Source of the DNA: X23 sp050251575
Lineage (GTDB): Bacteria; Bacillota; Clostridia; SK-Y3
Direction: 5' to 3'
Assembly (NCBI GenBank): GCA_050251575.1
Contig: JBFWMP010000034.1
Location: 1 to 21,248 of the forward strand
DNA length: 21,248 nucleotides
Below, piece after piece: positions 1-7,044 of the stretch; within the stretch, counting starts at the first letter, position 1; every line of letters starts with the position of its first letter. Under the pieces are notes generated by a model. That model was not told the origin of the DNA. It was given only the letters and a program-made list of their open reading frames with translations, and searched no databases. Position numbers and translations under genes: made by a program.

Positions 1-844
1 TATAATTTTCCGGCAGACTTTCATAAAGATCATTAGCCATCCAAATGCCTGCTATCTCACTGTAATGCTTTGTAAGTACAGCGTACTTTTGAACTTCCTC
101 AAGGTGGATTCCGGCAATCTGTTCCCATGGGCCTTCAGATGCCTCAACTGCGCCGTTCTGTATCGAAGTATAGAGCTCACCAAGAGAAATCGGAATACTT
201 ATGGCACCCATTGAATTCCAAGTATCTGACCACAGTATATTATCATTCATTCTCAGCTTCAGATTCTTTAGGTCTTCTACCGATTTTATTGGTTTGTTAG
301 ATGACATGTTTCTGTAGCCCCTATATGCCATGCCTGCAAGGTCTCTTGTATTGTGTTTTGTTCTTAAAATTTTCTTTGACTCTTCAAGCAAATCACTGCT
401 ATAGAGTTTCTGAAATGATTCATAATCCGGAATGAGGAATGGGGCGAATACAAAGCCGTATTCGGGTACAAAAAGGTTATATGGAGTTGGCCCATAACCA
501 GCAAATTCAACGTCTCCGGACTTCAAGCCCAGGAAAGAATCATTTTCATTCATCAACTGACCGTTAGGGAATACATTTAGTGTCACTGCACCATCAGTAT
601 ACTCGCTTAGCTTTTCAGCAAATAAAAAGTATCCATTCACCACTGGAGTATTTGTTGCATATGTTGTAACCAGAGACCAAGTATACTTTTCAGAAAATTT
701 GCTTGCTGCTGATGTGTCTTTTTCTGCGGATTCTTGTGCTGGCGGGTTTTTGGCTGCAGGCGCTTCCTGCTTCCCCCCACCACATGCCGTCATGCTAAAT
801 ACCGTTGCCATTGCCAGTAGCGTTGCTAACATTTTTTTGATCAT
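1..844 (-). CDS. dctP: TRAP transporter substrate-binding protein, DctP family (3' end outside window)
   Basis: Extracytoplasmic solute receptor of a tripartite ATP-independent periplasmic transporter, which captures an organic acid (C4-dicarboxylate, uronate or similar) for sodium-driven import. Translating the minus strand from ATG at 844 gives a lipoprotein signal (two Lys, hydrophobic core, MTAC with Cys at residue 21), a Gly/Ala/Glu linker, then a DctP-like domain. Recognisable stretches include YTWSLVTTYATNTPVV near the start, VFPNGQLMNENDSFLGLKSG, and IPISLGELYTSIQNGAVEASEG, the typical region before the ligand-binding hinge. The start is set by the AAGGGGGA ribosome binding site at about 852-860. 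281 codons are visible; the family is usually 330-350 residues, so roughly the last 60 lie beyond base 1. The membrane subunits DctQ and DctM are probably encoded further left. The regulator gene upstream on the same strand probably controls it. The ligand cannot be told from sequence. Confidence 0.9.
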   Translation of the reverse strand, partial: MIKKMLATLLAMATVFSMTACGGGKQEAPAAKNPPAQESAEKDTSAASKFSEKYTWSLVTTYATNTPVVNGYFLFAEKLSEYTDGAVTLNVFPNGQLMNENDSFLGLKSGDVEFAGYGPTPYNLFVPEYGFVFAPFLIPDYESFQKLYSSDLLEESKKILRTKHNTRDLAGMAYRGYRNMSSNKPIKSVEDLKNLKLRMNDNILWSDTWNSMGAISIPISLGELYTSIQNGAVEASEGPWEQIAGIHLEEVQKYAVLTKHYSEIAGIWMANDLYESLPENY

Positions 845-871
845 TTTCTTTTCCCCCTTAAGTTATATTTG

Positions 872-890
872 AAACAAGTTAGACTTGTTT
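872..890. promoter_or_regulatory. Candidate operator palindrome upstream of dctP
   Basis: AAACAAGTTAGACTTGTTT is a perfect inverted repeat (8-bp arms, 3-bp spacer). It lies about 12 bp upstream of the dctP ribosome binding site and between dctP and the GntR/LacI-type regulator gene. Size and symmetry suit a dimeric winged-helix repressor. I could not place a convincing -35/-10 pair next to it. The link to the neighbouring regulator is inferred from position only. Confidence 0.5.
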
Positions 891-1013
891 TCAACATGAG
901 GCATATAACGATACATCCAATGTTCATACGGCAACCTTCTTTTCTGTTTCTCATACCAGGTCTACCGTCTCAGGTGCCTGCCAAGTTATTTAGTCATTTA
1001 TTGAAGAAGATAA

Positions 1014-2126
1014 TTAGCCTTCCTTTTGATCCTTAAAGCTAATGATATGACCTTTACAACTATCTCTTACAGAAAGTATCGGATTAAAGATTGTATACTT
1101 ATCAGCCACCCTGTTGGGACTTATAATTTGTGAAAACAATATTTCTGCAGCCCTTTTTCCAATGTCATATTTATTACGGTCAACAGAGGTTAACCCCTTA
1201 GCTGAAAGATCATACAACGGATCAGAATCATCATATCCAACAATACCGATATCTTCAGAGACCTTTAGCTCCTTATCACTCAATGCCTGAACAACTCCTC
1301 TAGCCGTTCTGTCGTTAAAACAAAATATTCCATCAACATCTAAAACATCACTAAGGAGTTCAAAAGCAAGTTCATACCCGCATTCCACCGGTTTTTCGGA
1401 ATTAGTAATTTTGACTAGATCGCTTCTGTACTCAATTTGACTTTCTCTAAGTGCAGCTAGGTATCCTTGGTATCTACTAAGACTAGTTTCATATTGGAAT
1501 GGAGCAATATACGCAATATTCCTATATCCCATTTCAATCAAATGCCTAGTTGCTAAATATCCCCCATAATAATCATTTGCAGTTACAAGAGGGTAGTCAA
1601 GCCCATTTATTTTTCTGTTACAAAAGACTACTGGTATATTGCTTGAAGATAGTGCCATTTGCGACTCGGAATCAAACACATCATTTGCATATCGTACCGG
1701 CACGATTATTAAGCCTCTAACCCCTGAATTGATTAAGTACTTCAAGTAAGAGAGCTGCTTTTCTGCAACATTATCAGTATTACAAATTATAACATTTATT
1801 CCTCTTTTGCTCATTTCCTTCTCTATGCCACATAAGGTCCCATGGAAATCATTTCGCATGATGTGCGAAAGTAAAACTCCGATGTTTATGACATCTCTTT
1901 TAATATTTGTTTGCCTTATAGTAAAATCAGCAACATAAGTGCCACTGCCATTTCTTGAATATAAATATCCTTCGTCTAATAGCCCTTGTACTGCTTTGTC
2001 AACAGTTGTTCTAGTTGACAAATACAATTTACACAGTTCATTTCTTGAAGCTATTTTTGCATGAGGCTGCATAGTGAGGATGTTTTCCAACATTGATTTT
2101 TTGATTTCCTGGTATCTTAATGCCAT
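1014..2126 (-). CDS. GntR-family transcriptional regulator with LacI-type ligand-binding domain (AraR architecture)
   Basis: Predicted DNA-binding repressor that senses a sugar or sugar acid. Residues 1-70 form a GntR winged helix-turn-helix (MALRYQEIKK..., ASRNELCKLYLSTRTTVDKAV, LLDEGYLYSRNGSGTYV). From about residue 80 (INIGVLLSH) to the end there is a periplasmic-binding-protein-like LacI/GalR sensor domain, with GVRGLIIVPV, a YGGYLATRHLIEMGYRNIAYI motif, DGIFCFNDRTARG and GIVGYDDSD. This fusion is known from AraR. The start is placed at ATG 2126 (370 aa) because AAAGGAA at 2136-2142 is 9 nt upstream. The in-frame GTG at 2135 would directly abut that ribosome binding site and is unlikely. 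It lies upstream of dctP on the same strand, 169 bp apart, so the TRAP transporter is its likely target. The effector is probably the transported solute (inference). Confidence 0.88.
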   Translation of the reverse strand: MALRYQEIKKSMLENILTMQPHAKIASRNELCKLYLSTRTTVDKAVQGLLDEGYLYSRNGSGTYVADFTIRQTNIKRDVINIGVLLSHIMRNDFHGTLCGIEKEMSKRGINVIICNTDNVAEKQLSYLKYLINSGVRGLIIVPVRYANDVFDSESQMALSSSNIPVVFCNRKINGLDYPLVTANDYYGGYLATRHLIEMGYRNIAYIAPFQYETSLSRYQGYLAALRESQIEYRSDLVKITNSEKPVECGYELAFELLSDVLDVDGIFCFNDRTARGVVQALSDKELKVSEDIGIVGYDDSDPLYDLSAKGLTSVDRNKYDIGKRAAEILFSQIISPNRVADKYTIFNPILSVRDSCKGHIISFKDQKEG

Positions 2127-2769
2127 CCAAATCACTTCCTTTAAACTCTTGCTGATGTTGAATAATATGCTTTCTCAGATCCACTGATATGCTCAAACTC
2201 AGCTACTATAAAGCTAAGCTTTGAGCCGTCTTCACGTATATTGACCATTTAGGATTTTAATTTATAAATTAATAAATATTGAATTTTGAGTTGCGTGAAC
2301 ATTTTTGCAATTTATTATATTCTATGCTAATGTAAAAACACCTAATTTATTATTACGTGTACTACATCGCATGGAAAGATTCGTCTTCACGTAAGCTCCC
2401 CGGTTACAAGTATGTCCATAAAGAAATTACTAAAAGTGATATCTATTTTGAATGAATGCTATGAATAAATAAAATGTACTAAGTGTCTTATATAAGTAAA
2501 ATGCAAATTTGCGTTGGTAGCCTACTGCAGTGCGTATTAACACCTCTGCAACACTAAAATATTTAACTCTTGAGCCTATTTTACATGGGAGCGGTCAGCT
2601 TTTCAATACCTTTTGGGAAAAACGGGCAGCTATATCCGATTTCGGGCAACTTGGCTTTGTGCTGGTGTGATTATAAATAATCATATTTTTTAAATGTCCG
2701 ATATTACATTGATTCAGGCTTTTCAACACTTTCGAATCGCCGTCTATCACCCTTTCTCCAAATTTTTAC
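2127..2769. other. Long intergenic stretch between the regulator and the thiamine operon
   Basis: No convincing gene over about 640 bp. It holds a 35-codon minus-strand open frame at 2141-2248 with no ribosome binding site, an imperfect inverted repeat GCTCAAA...TTTGAGC at 2191-2226 inside that frame, a 12-bp direct repeat CGTCTTCACGTA near 2227 and 2384, and a perfect palindrome GCAAATTTGC at 2503-2512. A plus-strand frame runs open from about 2522 to a TGA near 2671 but has no start with a ribosome binding site. Base composition is mixed: 2560-2680 is richer in G and C than its surroundings, which suggests gene remnants or a degraded mobile element. Confidence 0.5.
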
Positions 2770-2798
2770 TTGATTAATAGAAGACACTGTGGTATATT
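2770..2798 (+). promoter_or_regulatory. Sigma-A-type promoter of the thiamine salvage operon
   Basis: TTGATT at 2770-2775 and TATATT at 2793-2798, separated by exactly 17 bp, just upstream of the TPP riboswitch. Transcription would begin near 2805, at the 5' edge of the aptamer. Both hexamers match the consensus well and the geometry is ideal. Confidence 0.7.
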
Positions 2799-2809
2799 AT
2801 ATGCAATTA

Positions 2810-2900
2810 AATATTCGGGAGCTTGTGTGCGCAGGCTGAGAGGAAACAAAAGTTTCGACCGTACCTGATTTGGATAATGCCAACGTAGGGAAATGCTATT
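2810..2900 (+). ncRNA. TPP riboswitch (THI element)
   Basis: The conserved core is present in order: GGGAGC (2817-2822), GGCTGAGA (2834-2841), which binds the pyrimidine part of thiamine pyrophosphate, then ACCTGAT (2863-2869) and the GGATAATGCCAACGTAGGGAA region (2872-2892), which binds the pyrophosphate part. Weak closing pairs are possible between 2810-2813 and 2897-2900. It sits directly after a good promoter and before a strong terminator, so binding of thiamine pyrophosphate should cause premature termination of the thiW-cytX-thiM-thiE-thiD message. The hydroxymethylpyrimidine and thiazole salvage genes downstream agree with the ligand. Confidence 0.95.
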
Positions 2901-2909
2901 GATGAATTT

Positions 2910-2958
2910 AATGGGATATGCCGAATCGGTATATCCCATTTTATTTTATAATTTTTTT
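2910..2958 (+). terminator. Intrinsic terminator of the TPP riboswitch expression platform
   Basis: A 14-bp hairpin: AATGGGATAT-G-CCG at 2910-2923, loop AAT, then CGG-T-ATATCCCATT at 2927-2940, with a single G.U pair. A T-rich run follows at 2939-2958. It stands between the aptamer and the thiW ribosome binding site, as expected for a terminating, ligand-off TPP switch. Confidence 0.85.
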
Positions 2959-2974
2959 AAGAAGGGTGATTTAT

Positions 2975-3475
2975 ATGTCAAACACTAAAAAAATAGTCTT
3001 ATCAGGAATTCTTGTAGCAATCGCCGTGGTCATGTCGAGTTTTTACATTCCCATCGGAGTTGCAAAATGTTTTCCAATCCAGCACTTAATTAATGTTCTG
3101 GCAGGAGTTTTGTTAGGTCCGATTTATGCCGTTTCAGTAGCATTTGTAACTTCATTGATTCGTGTCCTCAGCGGAACAGGAAGCTTGCTTGCATTTCCCG
3201 GCAGTATGTGCGGCGCACTGCTGTGCGGACTGCTATACAAATATACCAAAAACACATCAATGGCATTCTTAGGGGAAGTGTTTGGAACAGGCGTTATAGG
3301 AGCACTTTTAGCTTTTCCGATAGCAACATTGTTTCTATCAAAAACAGCAGCCTTATTTGCTTTTGTAATTCCTTTTGGACTAAGCTCGCTCGTAGGTGCA
3401 GCAATTTCAGTTGTATTTATTACTGCACTTAAAAAAGCCGGTATATTCAATAAACTAATTTTGGAGGGAAAATAA
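2975..3475 (+). CDS. thiW: ThiW, S component of an energy-coupling factor transporter for thiazole
   Basis: Membrane substrate-capture subunit predicted to import hydroxyethylthiazole, working with an ECF energising module not encoded here. The 166-aa product is almost wholly hydrophobic, with five or six membrane segments. It shows the ThiW pattern SSFYIPIGVAKCFPIQHLINVLAGVLLGP near the N-terminus, TSLIRVLSGTGSLLAFPGSMCGALLCGL in the middle and GALLAFPIA later. The start is ATG 2975, preceded by AAGAAGGGTGAT. An earlier in-frame ATG at 2918 lies inside the riboswitch terminator hairpin and would add 19 residues; it is not credible. First gene after the TPP riboswitch; cytX follows after 1 nt. 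Position next to thiM supports thiazole as the substrate. Confidence 0.88.
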   Translation: MSNTKKIVLSGILVAIAVVMSSFYIPIGVAKCFPIQHLINVLAGVLLGPIYAVSVAFVTSLIRVLSGTGSLLAFPGSMCGALLCGLLYKYTKNTSMAFLGEVFGTGVIGALLAFPIATLFLSKTAALFAFVIPFGLSSLVGAAISVVFITALKKAGIFNKLILEGK

Positions 3476-3476
3476 A

Positions 3477-4682
3477 ATGGAACAAACAAACAAGACAACA
3501 AACTTCAGTCAGGCTTTACTTTGGCTTGGGGCTGCAATTTCAATTGCAGAAATATTAACGGGTGCGTTAATAGCACCACTTGGATTAGAAAAAGGTATAT
3601 TTGCAATCCTTTTAGGTCATATTATTGGCTGTGTTATTCTGTACTTTTCCGGATTTATCGGAGCAAAATCAAAGCTTTCTGCAATAGAGTCAACAAGGAT
3701 TTCTTTTGGGCAATACGGTTCTTATGTCTTTTCCATACTCAATATTCTGCAGCTAGTCGGTTGGACTGCTGTAATGATTATCAATGGTGCAAAGGCCTTT
3801 GATGTTGTAACCAAGACTGCATTCGGCTTTCAGAATGAAGTTTTATGGTCCATTTTAATTGGTGCTTTAATTTGTGTTTGGATTATTGTCGGAATTAAAA
3901 ATTTGACTAAGATAAATATTATTGCTGTTGGCGGACTGTTTATATTCACTATTATTTTAGGTTGGGTTGTGTTCTTTTCTAATGCACCTAACGCAAATGA
4001 AATTATAAGTTCAATCTCATTTGGCGCAGCAGTTGAACTTAGTGTAATCATGCCGCTTTCCTGGCTTCCTCTTATCTCGGATTATACAAGAAATCTTAAA
4101 AATGAAAAATCAGGTACCCTTGTTAGTGCCGTCAGCTATTCCATCGGAAGTACATTTATGTATGTGATCGGTTTAGGTGCAGCACTTTTTGCAGGAACAT
4201 CCGATATTTCAGCAATATTGATTGCAGCAGGTCTTTCTTTTATAGCACTTGTGATTGTACTTTTCTCAACAGTTACAACTACATTTTTAGATGTATATTC
4301 TGCAGCAGTGAGCTTTGTTAATATAAGCCGCAAATCAAATGAAAAATTGGTTTCAATTTTAGTTTGCGTTATCGGTGTTATTATTGCATTGTCTGTGCCA
4401 ACAACACAATACGAGAGCTTTCTATACTTAATCGGTTCTGCTTTTGCTCCGCTTTTTGCAATAATGATTACCGACTTTTTTATCCTTAAAAATAATACAC
4501 TAAATAGCAGCTGTTTGTTTAATATGAAAAACTCGGTTATTTGGGTTATTGGGGTTATACTATATAGATTGCTTATGAATATTGACACACCTATTGGAAG
4601 TACTTTGCCAACTATGCTTTTGGTAGCATTGATATGTATAATAGTAAATAAAGGAGTAATACTATGTTCGAAAAAATCTTAG
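3477..4682 (+). CDS. cytX: CytX, putative hydroxymethylpyrimidine permease (NCS1 family)
   Basis: 401-aa membrane permease of the nucleobase:cation symporter-1 family, predicted to import the thiamine pyrimidine precursor HMP. About 12 hydrophobic segments span the protein. Recognisable features are ALLWLGAAISIAEILTGALIAPLG at the N-terminus, the GWTAVMIINGAKAF segment near residue 90, the PLSWLPLISDYTR motif typical of NCS1 cytosine/HMP permeases near residue 195, and DVYSAAVSF near residue 270. Ribosome binding site GGAGGG lies 8-9 nt before ATG 3477. The 3' end overlaps thiM by 19 nt, implying coupled translation. CytX genes are known to be riboswitch-controlled and adjacent to thiamine genes. 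The cargo is inferred from family and context. Confidence 0.87.
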   Translation: MEQTNKTTNFSQALLWLGAAISIAEILTGALIAPLGLEKGIFAILLGHIIGCVILYFSGFIGAKSKLSAIESTRISFGQYGSYVFSILNILQLVGWTAVMIINGAKAFDVVTKTAFGFQNEVLWSILIGALICVWIIVGIKNLTKINIIAVGGLFIFTIILGWVVFFSNAPNANEIISSISFGAAVELSVIMPLSWLPLISDYTRNLKNEKSGTLVSAVSYSIGSTFMYVIGLGAALFAGTSDISAILIAAGLSFIALVIVLFSTVTTTFLDVYSAAVSFVNISRKSNEKLVSILVCVIGVIIALSVPTTQYESFLYLIGSAFAPLFAIMITDFFILKNNTLNSSCLFNMKNSVIWVIGVILYRLLMNIDTPIGSTLPTMLLVALICIIVNKGVILCSKKS

Positions 4683-5488
4683 AAAATGTAAAAACAAAAT
4701 CGCCCTTAGTGCATAACATTACAAACTACGTGACAGTGAATGACTGTGCAAATATTTTACTCGCTTGCGGCAGCTCCCCTATTATGTCGGATGACATCAT
4801 GGAAGTGTCGGAAATCACATCCATTTGCAATGCTTTAGTAATAAATATCGGAACTTTAAATACCCGCACTATAGAATCTATGCTCAAAGCAGGTAAAAAG
4901 GCAAACGAGCTTAACCACCCTGTCATACTTGATCCGGTTGGTGCAGGCGCGTCTGCACTAAGAACCGACACAGCCCTTAACCTTTTAGAAAAAATAAAGT
5001 TCTCGGTAATTCGTGGCAATATATCCGAGATTAAAACAATAAGCAAGGGCTGCGGTTCAACAAAAGGTGTTGATGCTGATGTAAGTGATACTGTTACCGA
5101 AGCTGCTTTAGATGAAGTCGTTAGTTTTGCAAAAAATTTATCGAAGAAAACCGGTGCTGTTATTGCAATCACAGGAGCAATTGATATTGTTGCAAATAGT
5201 GAAAAAGCATATATTATTAAAAACGGGCATCCTATGATGAGTAAAATCACCGGGTCTGGCTGTATGCTGACTTCATTAATCGGAGGTTTTTGCGGAGCCA
5301 ATCCTAAAAACATATTAGACGCGACTGCAGCAGCAGTTTGCTCTATGGGGCTTTGCGGAGAAATGGCATATGAAAAGGTTGAAGAAACAAATGGGGGCAC
5401 ATCATCCTTTAGAATGCATTTAATTGACTCTATGAGCAAATTAACCAGTGAATGCTTGAATGGAGGTGCTAAAATTGAAAGTAGATAA
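4664..5488 (+). CDS. thiM: Hydroxyethylthiazole kinase
   Basis: Phosphorylates 4-methyl-5-(2-hydroxyethyl)thiazole with ATP, giving the thiazole phosphate used by ThiE. The 274-aa product is the usual size. Family motifs are VHNITNYVTVNDCANILLA (residues 16-34), SPIMSDD, NIGTLN, the VILDPVGAGAS motif near residue 85, RGNISEI near 120, and KITGSGCMLTSLIGGF near 195, with the catalytic-site Cys in GSGC. AAGGAGT precedes ATG 4664. It overlaps both neighbours (cytX upstream, thiE downstream), so it belongs to one translationally coupled salvage operon. Nothing is truncated. Confidence 0.96.
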   Translation: MFEKILENVKTKSPLVHNITNYVTVNDCANILLACGSSPIMSDDIMEVSEITSICNALVINIGTLNTRTIESMLKAGKKANELNHPVILDPVGAGASALRTDTALNLLEKIKFSVIRGNISEIKTISKGCGSTKGVDADVSDTVTEAALDEVVSFAKNLSKKTGAVIAITGAIDIVANSEKAYIIKNGHPMMSKITGSGCMLTSLIGGFCGANPKNILDATAAAVCSMGLCGEMAYEKVEETNGGTSSFRMHLIDSMSKLTSECLNGGAKIESR

Positions 5489-6116
5489 AAAAGATATGCT
5501 GCTTTATGCAGTAACCGACAGAACATGGCTTAATGGAAATAGCCTTTCGGAACAAGTAGAACAAACTATTAAAGCAGGAGCTACATTTATACAGCTTAGA
5601 GAAAAAGATTTATGCCTTGATGAGTTTGTAGACATAGCAAAGAAAATTAAGATGATTACAGATAAATATAAGATACCATTTGTTGTCAATGATAATGTTG
5701 ATGTAGCAGTCGAAGTAGATGCAGACGGTGTTCATGTAGGGCAGAGTGATGAAAAATTGTTAAATGCACGTGCAAAACTTGGAAACGGCAAAATCATAGG
5801 CCTATCGGCGCATAATGTAGAAGAAGCTGTCAAAGCAGAGCAAAGTGGTGCCGACTACATCGGTGTTGGTGCAGTGTTTAATACTTCTTCCAAGCTTGAT
5901 GTTGAAATTATCAGCTCTGAAATGATAAAGAATATTTGTGAGGCAGTTAGTATTCCTGTTGTAGCAATTGGCGGCATTCATAAAGAGAATATATTAAAGC
6001 TTTCGGGCAGTGGCGTGGATGGGGTTGCAGTTATTTCCGCAATATTCGCACAGCCCGATATAGAAAAAGCTACAAGCGAATTATTAGAGTTGTCCAAACA
6101 AATGGTAAGAAAGTGA
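5475..6116 (+). CDS. thiE: Thiamine-phosphate synthase (TTG start)
   Basis: Joins HMP pyrophosphate and thiazole phosphate to make thiamine phosphate; TIM-barrel enzyme. Motifs: YAVTDRTWLNG at the start, AGATFIQLREKD (pyrophosphate-binding Arg), VNDNVDVAVEVDADGVHVGQSD, GLSAHN, ADYIGVGAVFNTSSK, AIGGI and GVAVISAIF. The start is placed at TTG 5475 because GGAGGTG at 5462-5468 lies 6 nt upstream. The ATG at 5460 would put that ribosome binding site inside the gene and has none of its own. From TTG the protein has 213 residues and overlaps thiM by 14 nt. The usual GPVFPT loop reads GAVFNT, a small variation. Confidence 0.94.
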   Translation: MKVDKKDMLLYAVTDRTWLNGNSLSEQVEQTIKAGATFIQLREKDLCLDEFVDIAKKIKMITDKYKIPFVVNDNVDVAVEVDADGVHVGQSDEKLLNARAKLGNGKIIGLSAHNVEEAVKAEQSGADYIGVGAVFNTSSKLDVEIISSEMIKNICEAVSIPVVAIGGIHKENILKLSGSGVDGVAVISAIFAQPDIEKATSELLELSKQMVRK

Positions 6117-6131
6117 AATGAGGGATAGGTT

Positions 6132-6911
6132 ATGAAAAAAGTCCTGACTATTGCAGGCTCCGACTGCAGCGGCGGTGCCGGTATCCAAGCAGATATAAAA
6201 ACAATGACTGCGCATAAAATATATGCAATGAGCGTTATAACAGCACTTACAGCACAAAACACAACCGGAGTTACCGGGGTTTTTGAATCCACACCGGAAT
6301 TTGTAGCAAATCAAATGGATGCTGTATTTACGGATATTTATCCGGATGCTGTTAAAATAGGCATGGTTTCAAATAAAAAAATAATTGAAATCATTGCTGA
6401 AAAGTTAATAGAATACGGTGCTAAAAACATCGTTTTAGATCCTGTGATGATTTCAACAAGCGGCAGCAAGCTGCTTAATGATGATGCGATGGATACATTA
6501 ATTACCAAACTCATTCCGATTGCAGCAATCATTACACCAAACATTCCCGAGGCAGAATGTCTGTGTGGTTTTGAGATAAAAAACAAAGCCGATATGGAAA
6601 AGGCGGCTTTGAAAATTTCAGGAAAATACAAGGGCAGTATTTTAATAAAGGGCGGACATTTAGATAGCTGCAGCGACGATTTATTATTTGTTAATGATGA
6701 GTTTTTTTGGTATCCTCAAGAAAACATTAATAACCGCAATACCCACGGGACAGGCTGTACGCTTTCCTCGGCTATTGCCTGCAACTTGGCCAGTGGCAAT
6801 GATATCAAGACAAGTATAAAAAACGCCAAAGAATATATTACAGGCGCACTAAAAGCGAATCTTAACCTGGGCAGCGGCAGCGGACCTCTTAACCATTGCT
6901 GGAATTTATAA
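6132..6911 (+). CDS. thiD: Hydroxymethylpyrimidine / phosphomethylpyrimidine kinase
   Basis: Two successive phosphorylations of HMP to HMP pyrophosphate, the second substrate of ThiE; ribokinase fold. The 259-aa product has the family N-terminus LTIAGSDCSGGAGIQADIKT, the MSVITALTAQNT segment, VKIGMVS near residue 77, VLDPVMISTSGSKLL near 100, TPNIPEAECL near 135, ILIKGGH near 170, and HGTGCTLSSAIA near 212, the anion hole with its catalytic Cys. GAGGGATAGGTT precedes ATG 6132. Last gene of the salvage operon; a strong terminator follows. No thiC or thiG is present, so this locus recycles imported or environmental precursors. Confidence 0.95.
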   Translation: MKKVLTIAGSDCSGGAGIQADIKTMTAHKIYAMSVITALTAQNTTGVTGVFESTPEFVANQMDAVFTDIYPDAVKIGMVSNKKIIEIIAEKLIEYGAKNIVLDPVMISTSGSKLLNDDAMDTLITKLIPIAAIITPNIPEAECLCGFEIKNKADMEKAALKISGKYKGSILIKGGHLDSCSDDLLFVNDEFFWYPQENINNRNTHGTGCTLSSAIACNLASGNDIKTSIKNAKEYITGALKANLNLGSGSGPLNHCWNL

Positions 6912-6923
6912 ACATTAGCGCAT

Positions 6924-6977
6924 AAAACACGGGACAGATATGCTGTATTTCAAAATGCATACCTGTCCCGTGTTTTT
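6924..6977. terminator. Bidirectional terminator between thiD and htpG
   Basis: AAAACACGGGACAG (6924-6937) pairs perfectly with CTGTCCCGTGTTTT (6963-6976). An inner stem of TATGC with GCATA extends it. It is flanked by A-rich and T-rich runs, so it works on both strands for the convergent thiD (plus) and htpG (minus). Confidence 0.85.
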
Positions 6978-7044
6978 ATAAAAAATTATGCAAAATCAAC
7001 TGTCCCCAAACTGTATACCAGAGGGTTAATAGAATCGTCTCCTG

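Noticed and set aside
2127..2135. GTG start at 2135 for the GntR/LacI-type regulator
   Set aside because: The AAAGGAA ribosome binding site directly abuts it; ATG 2126 has proper spacing.
2918..2974. Upstream in-frame extension of thiW starting at ATG 2918
   Set aside because: The codon lies inside the riboswitch terminator hairpin and has no ribosome binding site; ATG 2975 follows AAGAAGGGTGAT.
3124..3501. Minus-strand frame opposite thiW
   Set aside because: No family resemblance; antisense to a clear membrane protein.
4726..5526. Long minus-strand open frame (266 codons) opposite thiM
   Set aside because: Shadow of thiM: no ribosome binding site, low-complexity hydrophobic translation, and the plus strand has all kinase motifs.
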